This document shows, one piece after another, positions 16,249-24,401 of a DNA stretch of 64,000 bases. Positions within the stretch are counted from its first letter, which is position 1. Every line of letters begins with the position of its first letter. Source of the stretch: Deltaproteobacteria bacterium (GTDB taxonomy: Bacteria > UBA10199 > JADGCS01); assembly GCA_015228875.1 (NCBI GenBank), contig JADGCS010000002.1, positions 1 through 64,000 of the forward strand, read 5' to 3'. A program made the position numbers and the translations under genes. The notes under the pieces are model-generated. The model made no database searches. It had not been told where the DNA came from and was given only the letters and a program-made list of their open reading frames with translations.

Positions 16249-18030
16249 ATGAAATCCATTTTACAAGCAATCAAAGAGGCCTTTGCAACCGCCATTAACG
16301 CCATGCTTCCCGAGGGGGTGGAGCGTCCGGTCCCGCAGATCATCGAGACTGCAGAAAAAAAATTTGGAGATTACCAGTCAAACATTGCCATGGGCCTTGC
16401 AAGGCTCATCAAAAAGCCCCCCCGTGAGATCGCGCAGGATCTGGTAAACCGCCTCAAACTCAGCGATGTCTGCGAAAAGATCGAGACAGCGGGCCCGGGG
16501 TTTATTAACCTGTTTATCAAGACAGAGAGTCTTGAGCGTTTTTTAAAAACCATTCAGGCGGACCCTCGTCTGGGTGTGACGGTGGACCCAGAGATTGTGC
16601 ATCATGTGATCGACTTTTCAAGCCCCAACCTTGCCAAAGAGATGCATGTGGGGCATTTGCGCACCACAGTGACCGGAGAGGTCATATCCCGAATCATTGA
16701 GTTTAAAGGACACACCGTTGAAAGGGTCAATCATGTGGGGGACTGGGGGACCCAGTTTGGGATGTTGTTGCAGAACATTTTTGAAAACCATCCCGATGTG
16801 ATTGATGCCCCTCAAAACTTTGTTGTGAGCGATCTCGAAAAATTTTACAAAGAGGCCAAACAGCGTTTTGATAACGACGCGGCCTTTGCAGAAAAGGCGC
16901 GCGATAAAGTGGTGCTGTTGCAATCAAGGGACGCGACGGCCCTTAAAATCTGGAGGGCCTTTGTCAACGAGTCTTTAAGGCACTGCCACGCCCTCTACAA
17001 GATCATGGGGGTCACTTTAAAGGATGTCGGCGAGAGTTTTTACAACGACAGGTTGCCGCTGATTGTCGAGGAACTCAAAAACAAGGGACTGGCTGTAACC
17101 GATCAGGGGGCCGTCTGTGTCTTTCTGGACGGCTACAAAAACAGGGACGGTGAGCCTTTGCCCATGATCATAAAAAAATCTGACGGCGGGTACAACTACA
17201 CCACAACCGATCTCGCCGCGATCAGGCACCGTATTTTAGACCTTGGCGCGAGGAGGCTCATCTACATTACCGACATCCGTCAGGCCCAGCACTTTGAAAT
17301 GTTCTTTAAACTCGCAAGAATCATCGGGTGGGCGGGCCATGATGTCACACTTAATCACATCGGTTATGGCATGGTGCTGGGGCCGGACAAAAAACCATTC
17401 AAGACACGGGAGGGCGGCACGGTCCGGCTCAAAGACTTGATTCATGAAGGGATCGAGCGGTCACGGGCCCTGATGCTCGAAGGCAATGCGGACACCGAAA
17501 ACACAAGGGTGAGGTCCTTTTCTGCAGAAAAAATTTTAGACATCGCGACAAAAGTAGGTCTTGCGGCGATCAAGTATTCGGATCTTTGTCACAACCTTGC
17601 CAGTGATTATGTGTTCAGCTGGGACAAAATGCTTGCGATGGATGGCAACACGGGGCCTTACATGTTGTACGCCTACACGCGCATTATGGGGATTGGCCGC
17701 AAGGCAGGGATCAACATAAATCACACGCCTCTCGACACCCCGCTTGTGCTCGCACACCCGACGGAGATTGCACTGGCAAAGGAGATCGCACGATTTTCAG
17801 ATGTCATCGACGATGTTGCCATCACCCTTAAACCCAACACCCTGACTGACTATCTTTACGGGCTTGCCAAGGCCTTCAGCTCCTTTTACGACAAAAAGCA
17901 GGGGGTGCCTGTGCTGGATTCGCAACCAGAGTCTACCCGCCAAAGCAGGCTTCTCCTATGCTGCCTGACCGCCCGCACTTTAAAACTGGGACTCAACCTG
18001 CTGAGTATTGATGTTGTCGAAGAGATGTGA
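16249..18030 (+). CDS. argS: Arginyl-tRNA synthetase
   Basis: A 593-aa class I synthetase that charges tRNA-Arg. The N-terminal Add-1 domain (about 1-100) is followed by FSSPNLAKEMHVGHLR, in which HVGH is the HIGH motif. The ArgRS-typical loop KPFKTREGGTVRL stands in place of KMSKS, and the all-alpha anticodon-binding domain ends the protein. The ATG at 16249 is chosen over earlier in-frame codons because those lie inside the M16 gene. It starts 10 nt after the M16 stop and ends in TGA, showing that TGA is a stop in this genome. Confidence 0.95.
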   Translation: MKSILQAIKEAFATAINAMLPEGVERPVPQIIETAEKKFGDYQSNIAMGLARLIKKPPREIAQDLVNRLKLSDVCEKIETAGPGFINLFIKTESLERFLKTIQADPRLGVTVDPEIVHHVIDFSSPNLAKEMHVGHLRTTVTGEVISRIIEFKGHTVERVNHVGDWGTQFGMLLQNIFENHPDVIDAPQNFVVSDLEKFYKEAKQRFDNDAAFAEKARDKVVLLQSRDATALKIWRAFVNESLRHCHALYKIMGVTLKDVGESFYNDRLPLIVEELKNKGLAVTDQGAVCVFLDGYKNRDGEPLPMIIKKSDGGYNYTTTDLAAIRHRILDLGARRLIYITDIRQAQHFEMFFKLARIIGWAGHDVTLNHIGYGMVLGPDKKPFKTREGGTVRLKDLIHEGIERSRALMLEGNADTENTRVRSFSAEKILDIATKVGLAAIKYSDLCHNLASDYVFSWDKMLAMDGNTGPYMLYAYTRIMGIGRKAGININHTPLDTPLVLAHPTEIALAKEIARFSDVIDDVAITLKPNTLTDYLYGLAKAFSSFYDKKQGVPVLDSQPESTRQSRLLLCCLTARTLKLGLNLLSIDVVEEM

Positions 18031-18181
18031 ACCCTGATTGTGCCAGATTTCTTTTGTGGATAACCGGTATAGCGCAATGAAAAAGCTCGATATTTTTCCA
18101 AAAATTTGATAGCTGAAATGCCCGAATGGTCCCGATGTTTTTTAAACAGCATGGACGGATTTAAAAAACATCAATGCCCAC

Positions 18182-19030
18182 ATGAAAAAAGTCACGACAA
18201 ATATCACCTTTGGTCAGGTTCTTTTTATTTTGTTTATTATTCTCTTTGCGTCTCTCATCTTTTTTTATCTGGGTGCAAAGTTTGGTCCTGGTATTATTCG
18301 TCTGGGACAGGTGCGGACGGGCATTGATGAACCCATTTTGCCTGATGAAAAAATGGCCCTCGAGATCAAGGCCATCCTCAACGAAAAAAAACATGATTTT
18401 GTTTTTTATGATGCCCTGCAGAACAAAAGAGAGCTTCAGTCAGTCACACCATCGGACAACGCAAAGGATATTTTAAACCTCGATTCTCTTATTCCCGAGG
18501 AGATCCTGCAACAGATCAAACAGGAGATCGCAGAAGAAGAAAAAATGGCCTCCGAAAAAATTAAAACGGCGCTGCAAGATGCCGCTCCGGACAAGCAACA
18601 GGAGACACTTAAGACAGACAAAAAGGGGCAGATTGCAGACGATAAAAAAAAGAAAGAGCAGATAGCAGCGGAGAAGCAGGCAGAGATTCAAAAAAAACAC
18701 GACAAGGCCGTGGCAGATGCGGCAGCAGAAAAACTTAAGGTCAAGACGGCGGAACCAGACATCATAGACACCACTATCATCGATCGTCCCAAGACGCCTT
18801 ATTATCTGCAACTGGGATCCTATTCTAAAGAGAGCAAGGCACGGCAGGCACAGTCTGTGTGGATGAGCAGGGGGTATAGCCCCACCATTGTTTCTTTTGA
18901 AAACAAAGACAAGGGCACATGGTATCGTCTGAGGATGGGCGGGTATACCAATATTGACGAAGCGATTGCGGCAAAAAATACCGTGATGCAGCGCTACAGG
19001 CAGAGCGCACGTGTTGTGACTTTAAGGTGA
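18182..19030 (+). CDS. Inner-membrane SPOR-domain protein
   Basis: A 282-aa protein. One membrane segment (about 10-32, FILFIILFASLIFFYLGAKF) is followed by a charged linker rich in K, E, A and D (about 110-190). A C-terminal SPOR domain (from about 205) reads PYYLQLGSYSKESKARQAQ and WYRLRMGGY. SPOR domains bind denuded peptidoglycan at the division site, so a FtsN/DedD-like role in cell division or envelope maintenance is likely. It lies between argS and the DUF1285 gene, all in the same direction. Confidence 0.85.
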   Translation: MKKVTTNITFGQVLFILFIILFASLIFFYLGAKFGPGIIRLGQVRTGIDEPILPDEKMALEIKAILNEKKHDFVFYDALQNKRELQSVTPSDNAKDILNLDSLIPEEILQQIKQEIAEEEKMASEKIKTALQDAAPDKQQETLKTDKKGQIADDKKKKEQIAAEKQAEIQKKHDKAVADAAAEKLKVKTAEPDIIDTTIIDRPKTPYYLQLGSYSKESKARQAQSVWMSRGYSPTIVSFENKDKGTWYRLRMGGYTNIDEAIAAKNTVMQRYRQSARVVTLR

Positions 19031-19069
19031 TTTTGTCGGGATATTCTCCAGATATAACAGAGGTGCATG

Positions 19070-20170
19070 ATGCAGACCAATCATGATTTAAAAAAATCAA
19101 ATATCCGGCTGAGCGCCGAAGCGGTGTGGTTTGATGACGATGTCGAGATCACCCATCAACGAACCATCGCTTTGTTTTTTAAAACAATCTTCGAACATAA
19201 CGGCGCCTTTTTTTTAAAGGGCGAAAAAGAACCTGTCCCTGTAACAGTTGAGGACACGGCCTATTTTGTCACGGGCCTTGATCGCAAAAAGGGGGCGTTT
19301 GTTGTCCAACTCTCCGACGGCTCACAAGAGCCTCTTGACATCACGACACTCGATGTGGGGCAGGAAAACAGGCTCTATTGCAAGGTGAAAAAAAACACCT
19401 CAAGGGCCAAGTTTGAACGCAAGGTTTATTACGAACTCATGCGCAATCTCGACAAGCAGGATGGTTTTTATGGTCTGCTCATAGACGGCCTTTTCTATCC
19501 CGTTCAGTCTGATGCACGGATTATCGAAGAGGAGGAACGAAAAAAGCAATTAGAGAGACAAAAAAAAGAAGCAGAGGCAAGGGCAAGGGCCCTCGAGAGA
19601 CAGAAAAAGGCGGATGCCGCAAGGGCCAAAATCGAGGAGAAACAAAGACAACAGCTCGAGGCCCTGGCGATTGCCGAGGAGAAAAAGAAAAGAGAGCTCG
19701 AGGTGGCCAAGGCAAAGGCGGCAGCGGATAAACAAAGGGCCATCGAAGAGGCAAAGGCAAGGGCCGAGGCAAGAAAAAAAGAGGCTATCGAAAGGGCAAA
19801 GTTGAAAATTGAGGCGAAAAAGAAAAAAGCGATCGAGGCCATTGCCAGGGCAAAGGAAAAAAAACAAAAACAAGTGGCAAAGGCAAAAGAACAGGCCGAA
19901 AAAATAAGGCAAAGACAGCGCGATCTTAAGGCCAAAATCGCCGCAAAAATAAAAAAAGAACGAGAGGCGAAAATCAAGGCCAGGCAAAAGAAAATGGCCC
20001 TCCAAAAAAAACAGACCAAAGGGAATAAAAAAATCAAAAATAAACCGTCCAAAAAGAAACCCATCTTAAAAAAGGCAATCAAAAAAAAGGCCCCTCCAAA
20101 AAAGCAGGGGGCGAGCCGTAAAACAATCACCAAGAAATCAAAGAAAAAGGCCGGGGGCAACAGGAGATAA
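19070..20170 (+). CDS. DUF1285 protein with a long Lys/Ala/Glu-rich basic tail
   Basis: A 366-aa protein. Residues 15-145 match DUF1285: AVWFDDDVEITHQRTIALFF, then VTVEDTAYFV and RKVYYELMRN...GLFYPV. From about residue 150 to the end runs an almost uninterrupted stretch of K, A, E, R and Q. It is predicted to be one long helix at first, then a highly basic tail of KK-rich repeats. DUF1285 proteins are usually only about 180 aa, so the tail is an addition. It resembles histone H1-like or TolA-like tails and could bind DNA, RNA or membranes. The second ATG (19070) fits GAGG with a 6-nt spacer better than 19067. Confidence 0.7.
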   Translation: MQTNHDLKKSNIRLSAEAVWFDDDVEITHQRTIALFFKTIFEHNGAFFLKGEKEPVPVTVEDTAYFVTGLDRKKGAFVVQLSDGSQEPLDITTLDVGQENRLYCKVKKNTSRAKFERKVYYELMRNLDKQDGFYGLLIDGLFYPVQSDARIIEEEERKKQLERQKKEAEARARALERQKKADAARAKIEEKQRQQLEALAIAEEKKKRELEVAKAKAAADKQRAIEEAKARAEARKKEAIERAKLKIEAKKKKAIEAIARAKEKKQKQVAKAKEQAEKIRQRQRDLKAKIAAKIKKEREAKIKARQKKMALQKKQTKGNKKIKNKPSKKKPILKKAIKKKAPPKKQGASRKTITKKSKKKAGGNRR

Positions 20171-20199
20171 GGGATACTTGAGCTTTTTCAATAACCTTA

Positions 20200-20231
20200 T
20201 TGCTAAATAGTATCATTTATGGTATCATTTA
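20200..20231 (+). promoter_or_regulatory. Putative promoter and direct-repeat operator of the DUF4160/HTH pair
   Basis: TTGCTA (20200-20205) and TATCAT (20223-20228) are 17 bp apart. TATCATTTA occurs twice, at 20211-20219 and 20223-20231, overlapping the -10 region. This suits autorepression by the HTH protein encoded downstream. Confidence 0.4.
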
Positions 20232-20247
20232 GTCCGAGAGGGCTTTA

Positions 20248-20442
20248 ATGGGTAAGATTCGGCGCGGTAATTATGTGTTTTTAAGTTACAAGGGTGATCA
20301 CTCTCCGCGACATGTACATGTTTTTAAAAACGGGGTCGAAATCTGCAAATGGGATCTTGAAAATTAAAGTTTGATGACAGGAAAACTGTCCCAGAAGATT
20401 AAAAAATTGATTATTGAATTACAACGAGAGGGGCTTTTATGA
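20248..20442 (+). pseudogene. DUF4160-like toxin-type gene interrupted by an in-frame TAA
   Basis: The first 39 codons encode a DUF4160-like protein with the family's DHxPxHxHV pattern (GDHSPRHVHVFKNG), ending at TAA 20365-20367. The same frame then continues for 24 codons (SLMTGKLSQKIKKLII, then ELQREGLL) to a TGA that overlaps the next ATG by 4 nt. The continuation matches the usual C-terminal part of DUF4160 proteins, so a single sense codon appears to have become TAA. A good Shine-Dalgarno (GAGAGGG) remains. DUF4160 genes usually pair with a DUF2442 or HTH partner as here. Confidence 0.7.
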
Positions 20443-20918
20443 AAATCCTATCAGTCAAGATCAACAATCGCAAAAAATGTCTTATCATCAAAACGGCATC
20501 GGGTGAATTATGTCTATCCTATGCGCGACTCGAAGAGCGGCCAACGTCCATTTTGAATGCCTTTGTTGATAAAGAGCTGGGTTGTCGGGCAGTGACGTAT
20601 TTGTATGGGGCACAAAAAGAAGGCTCTGTTCATGTTGATGCCTTTCTTGAATACAATCAAGATCCAGAGCATACTAAAAGACTTATGCTGTATAAAATTA
20701 CTCTGTTGGCACAAAAGGCCATCAAACTCTCGCACCTCACCAAACGTGAAGTTGCTCGAAATATGGGCACATCCCCGGCACAGCTATACCGGCTTCTCGA
20801 TGCTTCAAATTATTCAAAGACCATTGACCAAATGTTTAAGCTGATGTCCTGTCTTGGTTACAAATTGGATGTGGTGTGTGAACAAAAAAATAAATCAGGG
20901 AGCAGTCTGTCCCCTTAA
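20439..20918 (+). CDS. HTH antitoxin-like partner of the DUF4160 gene
   Basis: A 159-aa protein. The N-terminal 75 residues form strands resembling a DUF2442-like domain (VKINNRKKCLIIKTASGEL). The C-terminal half holds a helix-turn-helix, LTKREVARNMGTSPAQLYRL (about 108-127), ending in CLGYKLDVV as in XRE-type antitoxins. It has a strong Shine-Dalgarno (GAGAGGGGC). It overlaps the end of the DUF4160 frame by 4 nt, so it should be made even though its partner is broken. It would repress its own promoter at the TATCATTTA repeats. Confidence 0.7.
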   Translation: MKILSVKINNRKKCLIIKTASGELCLSYARLEERPTSILNAFVDKELGCRAVTYLYGAQKEGSVHVDAFLEYNQDPEHTKRLMLYKITLLAQKAIKLSHLTKREVARNMGTSPAQLYRLLDASNYSKTIDQMFKLMSCLGYKLDVVCEQKNKSGSSLSP

Positions 20919-21048
20919 TTACCTTAGAGGTGTCCATAAATAATTTAATCTACCTTCCGTATCAAACGACTGATAAAGAACATCCAACAATGGTACCTTT
21001 ACACGGCCTTTACATGCCAGTTGGTTAGACCAAGGGTGATGACACCTC

Positions 21049-22401
21049 TCACGCCGGCAAAATAGACCGGCACTCCAGATAATACCGCTTCTCGCAGGCC
21101 TCGCCCATCGAAAAGGTCTTACGTGGCAGGGCGCCATCAAGGTACACTGTTTTAAAGAGATCCTGTTTTGCCATGGCGGGGAGATAAAAGCCCATGTTGC
21201 CCTGTTGGGAACCAAGGTCGGTCACGACACCTGTGCCATGAATGTAGTCTATTTTTGTTTCTTTGTGACTTACGAGGTAGTCATCCAGAAATGATTGCAG
21301 GGTTCCCACGGCCAGGTTGAGTTTGGGATTTTCGATCGAGATAAAACCGCTCACCCCTTCGGCCACAAAGGCGATGATGTGTTCGGTCTTCTTGGGGATA
21401 AAGTTTTTTAATTCCTTTTCTGCGGTTCCCACACTGGTGAAGACGGTTTTGGTGAGTGAAGAACCCAGTTTTTCAAAATGATTTTTCATTGCCTTTAACA
21501 GGGAGTCCGCCTGGACATGAAACAGCACACGGTGAATGGGTTCAAACGTCAGTCCCGCATCGTGAACATTGACAAGCTCTACCAGTGCGTAACGGGCGGG
21601 GTGATCCATGATGTCTTGTTTGTTGGCGGTTTTTTTAAGATCTTCCCAGATGGCCTTTGCCGTGGCCAGCGAGTGATTGCCGTCTCCCATGGCATAGAGC
21701 AGAATCCCGTTTTCTGTAGAACCATACTTTGACGCCATCATCTCTTTTGAAGAGAGGGCGGTTATTGTGTCTGCAACGGTCTTCACAAGACCGGGTTCGT
21801 CAACGCGGTAAGTCTTGATGTGCCCGCCATCAAGCATCAGGTCGAAGTCGTAAATCAGTTCGAGATTTTTATGAAACAGCGGTTCGATGACCGTCCTGCC
21901 TGGATCGTCAATCAGGACCATGATGTGCGGGAGTTCAATGGGTGCGTTTTTTCTTATTTTAATGCGCGGGGGAAGGCGGTCCAGGACGGTTCCCTCTGTG
22001 GCCCTGATCAGTGTTTGAGAACCCTTGTTGTAATCGTATTTTTCGAGATCAAGGGCCACGATCAGACCTTTGCGACTCGGGGTATGGGGTGTTTGACGAT
22101 CCACAAGAATAAACCCCGGCTTTTGAGGTATGAGGATGTTCTGATCAAGGTATTTTTTCATGTGTTGGTTAATGGAGCCAATCAGTTCATCGCGATTATG
22201 GGTTTTTGATTCAAGATAAACCTCTGGAAAAATCAGATTGAGTGTGGAGGGGTTGTTGCCCACAATGCTTTTTGCTTTTTCCCAGTATTCGGGTTGCGAG
22301 GTAAACTGGTCACAGGCGACCACGGACCATTTTGTGAGGTCCACGCCTTTTTTGGGGAGCAATACCGTTGGGGCTTTAAGGCCGATTGTATCGAAACGCA
22401 T
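21049..22401 (-). CDS. DUF1015-family protein
   Basis: A 450-aa protein of the DUF1015 family. The signature start is visible (VVACDQFTSQPEYWEKAK near residues 25-42), as is the motif ILLYAMGDGNHSLATAKA (around 225-242) containing the conserved GDGNHS. The function of the family is not established; a link to amino-acid or nucleotide metabolism has been suggested from gene neighbourhood. The start at 22401 (MRFDTIG) is supported by AAGGA 9 nt upstream. The gene reads away from the RlmI-like gene in the same direction, with a perfect hairpin between them. Confidence 0.85.
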   Translation of the reverse strand: MRFDTIGLKAPTVLLPKKGVDLTKWSVVACDQFTSQPEYWEKAKSIVGNNPSTLNLIFPEVYLESKTHNRDELIGSINQHMKKYLDQNILIPQKPGFILVDRQTPHTPSRKGLIVALDLEKYDYNKGSQTLIRATEGTVLDRLPPRIKIRKNAPIELPHIMVLIDDPGRTVIEPLFHKNLELIYDFDLMLDGGHIKTYRVDEPGLVKTVADTITALSSKEMMASKYGSTENGILLYAMGDGNHSLATAKAIWEDLKKTANKQDIMDHPARYALVELVNVHDAGLTFEPIHRVLFHVQADSLLKAMKNHFEKLGSSLTKTVFTSVGTAEKELKNFIPKKTEHIIAFVAEGVSGFISIENPKLNLAVGTLQSFLDDYLVSHKETKIDYIHGTGVVTDLGSQQGNMGFYLPAMAKQDLFKTVYLDGALPRKTFSMGEACEKRYYLECRSILPA

Positions 22402-22511
22402 CTGGGTTTTCCTTTCTTTGTATAAAAGCTTTTGCACAATTTAGACCGATTTAATCCCATAGGCAAAAGGTCTCAAGAAATATTTAACCTTAATCGCAAT
22501 GGCACTGTGAT

Positions 22512-22545
22512 CGGCAACAGGAGATACGGGTATCTCCTGTTGCCG
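22512..22545. repeat. Perfect 16-bp inverted repeat, family D core
   Basis: CGGCAACAGGAGATAC - GG - GTATCTCCTGTTGCCG. No T-run follows on either strand, so it is not a standard terminator. The core ACAGGAGATACGGG recurs in the long hairpin at 36980..37094, and a degenerate form lies near 52736. Confidence 0.6.
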
Positions 22546-22553
22546 GTAGTGTT

Positions 22554-23663
22554 TCAAGAGCCATTGAGGCTCAACCAGAGGCTTTTCCAGGCGGGGTGCG
22601 GGTCATTTGGGCCTGCTGGAAAATCAAAGGGGTTGTCTTCTCTTTTGAGTATTGAGAACGACCGACCGGCCTTGCTGATACTGTGTTTTAAGACGGGTTT
22701 GATGCCTTGCCAGTTGGAGCAATGAAAAAAAATATGGGCGTTGTTTGAGAGAGACTTTAACATGTTGTAGTACAGATGAAAAAAAGCGGTGGTGTTTTTG
22801 TCGGTCATTTTTACGGGGGGCTGCTTGATGACAACGCAGTCAAATTTGACCGGAGAGGTTGTTAAATGACCGCGTATCCGGTCTGTGATTTCACTGAGTG
22901 AAACATCATCAAAGGTGACCGTTAATACCTGTCCGATGTTTTTTTGGGTTGTGTCGCTGATCACAGCCTCCTCTTTTGCCCCTATGAGCAGAATATTGAG
23001 TGCGACCTTGTCCTGTATCATTGTATTCAACCACCCCCTGATCTGCCTTAAGGGGCAGGCAAAAAGGTCTCGGTTGTTTTTTGTATCGTAAGTGTAACAG
23101 AGATTGTTTTCCCTGATCTGCAACAGATCCTCACAAAGCCCGCCGGCTACAATTTGGTCTGAGAGCACAAGGTTTCTTTTAAGGCGTTTGTCAAAATAGT
23201 TTTTTAAGAGGACGGCATCGGCACTCAAGTTTTTGACAAGAATCTCTGATAACGGCCCTATTAAAAGATCAGCCGCCTCGTTGTATGTCTTGATGACAAA
23301 AACATTGTTGTATTTTTCTACCACGACTCCCTGTACCAGATCATGTCCATGGTGAATGAGCCTGAATGCCGAAAGGTCCCCGACGTGAGGCCCCCTTTTT
23401 TTAAAGGCATCGCCCAGTTTTTTTGTGATCAATGCCTCGATGGATTTATTTTCGTTGGATAAAAAATACAGCCGTTGTTCGGGGTGGCAGTACAGCCCAA
23501 GCCCAAGAAAATCCTTTGAGAGATGAAAGAGCCGGACGATACAGGAATTTTTTAACTCTGCAGCTACAGCCGGAAACTGGCTGATATCGAGGACAGGACG
23601 AGAGAGGTCCCATACGATGGACTTGGGAATAGGGGCCAGGATGTTTTTTGGGTTCAGGGTCAA
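22554..23663 (-). CDS. RlmI-like PUA/methyltransferase protein with eroded catalytic motifs
   Basis: A 369-aa protein with the layout of class I rRNA methyltransferase RlmI. A PUA-like N-terminus (about 20-90) is followed by the middle segment LVQGVVVEKYNNVFVIKTY, then a Rossmann part. Where active enzymes have a GFFLDQRDNR-like motif there is only YDTKNNRDLF. The SAM-binding glycine motif is replaced by NILLIGAKEEAV, and the DPPSF motif by VVIKQPPVK. The fold seems kept, but SAM binding and catalysis look compromised. It may be a structural paralogue or a decaying gene. It lies 11 nt downstream of the cyclophilin gene's stop, on the minus strand, facing the other way only in map position. 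Confidence 0.6.
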   Translation of the reverse strand: MTLNPKNILAPIPKSIVWDLSRPVLDISQFPAVAAELKNSCIVRLFHLSKDFLGLGLYCHPEQRLYFLSNENKSIEALITKKLGDAFKKRGPHVGDLSAFRLIHHGHDLVQGVVVEKYNNVFVIKTYNEAADLLIGPLSEILVKNLSADAVLLKNYFDKRLKRNLVLSDQIVAGGLCEDLLQIRENNLCYTYDTKNNRDLFACPLRQIRGWLNTMIQDKVALNILLIGAKEEAVISDTTQKNIGQVLTVTFDDVSLSEITDRIRGHLTTSPVKFDCVVIKQPPVKMTDKNTTAFFHLYYNMLKSLSNNAHIFFHCSNWQGIKPVLKHSISKAGRSFSILKREDNPFDFPAGPNDPHPAWKSLWLSLNGS

Positions 23664-23674
23664 AAGACGCGGGA

Positions 23675-24331
23675 TTATTTGATCTCAATGTTTACACTGA
23701 GGATCTTGTCGCCGGCCGCGATTTTTTCGACAACGTCCATGCCGAGAGTTGTTTTACCAAAGACAGAATACTGGTTATCGAGATGAGGGGTCTCTGCCAA
23801 GGTGATGTAAAACTGGGAACCGCTGGAGCGGCGCTCCGGATTGACCTGATCACCGGTTCTTGCCCAGGCGAGTGCGCCCTTGATGTGTTTAAGGCCGTTT
23901 GTGGTCTCTCCCTTGACCGTGTATCCCGGACCGCCAGAGCCGTTGCCATCGGGGTCGCCGCCTTGAATAACAAAGCCGGGCACAACGCGGTGAAAGGTGA
24001 GTCCATTATAAAAACCACCCTGTGCGAGCTGCACAAAGTTTGTGACAGACAGGGGGGCCGCTTCGGTGTTGAGTTCGAGGACGATATCGCCTTTTTCTGT
24101 CTTGAGGGTTGCCGTATATTTTCCGGTTTGAAATTTCATGGGTTCTTTGGGTTCTGTTGGGGTAAATGTGGGCACTGTGCCTCCGTAAGTTAAGGTTGGG
24201 ATAAGCATGATAGCCAGTAAAATTGTGATAAATCTATGTCTAGGAATTTCAAAGTTGACAGAGCGCGGGTGCGTTCCTCGCATAACGGAGGAACTCAATC
24301 GCGTCATAGTCAAGTTAGTAACTTGTTTCAT
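23675..24331 (-). CDS. Cyclophilin-type peptidyl-prolyl isomerase, 5' end replaced by a family A repeat
   Basis: A 218-aa protein as drawn. The cyclophilin domain is complete: FHRVVPGFVIQGGDPDGNG, GSQFYITL and NQYSVFGKTTLG carry the active-site Arg, Phe and Gln residues. Upstream in frame lies a hydrophobic signal-like stretch (HRFITILLAIMLIPTLTYG). Before that is the family A repeat at 24240..24325, translated as QVTNLTMTRL...HPRSVNFEIP. The repeat has landed at the 5' end and may now supply the start codon. Candidate starts are 24331, 24283 (inside the repeat) and 24208, none with a good Shine-Dalgarno. The protein probably acts in the periplasm. Confidence 0.85.
   Translation of the reverse strand: MKQVTNLTMTRLSSSVMRGTHPRSVNFEIPRHRFITILLAIMLIPTLTYGGTVPTFTPTEPKEPMKFQTGKYTATLKTEKGDIVLELNTEAAPLSVTNFVQLAQGGFYNGLTFHRVVPGFVIQGGDPDGNGSGGPGYTVKGETTNGLKHIKGALAWARTGDQVNPERRSSGSQFYITLAETPHLDNQYSVFGKTTLGMDVVEKIAAGDKILSVNIEIK
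24240..24325 (-). repeat. Family A repeat, copy (reverse), fused in frame to the cyclophilin gene
   Basis: The head palindrome lies at 24311-24325 and the tail at 24240. Read on the minus strand, it stays open for its whole length and runs into the cyclophilin signal-peptide region. Confidence 0.85.
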
Positions 24332-24401
24332 GGGTGGCTCGTCGTGGGCAAAAGTGTAAGGGGTCAAAGAGTCTTTAACCCTTTTAAAGCCCGCAACAAG
24401 A

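Noticed and set aside
19504-20160. Long minus-strand open frame of 218 codons, rich in Phe, Leu and Ala
   Set aside because: It is the complement of the Lys/Ala-rich tail of the DUF1285 protein. Low-complexity AAR/GCN codons read in reverse give Phe/Leu/Ala, and the upstream domain homology lies on the plus strand.
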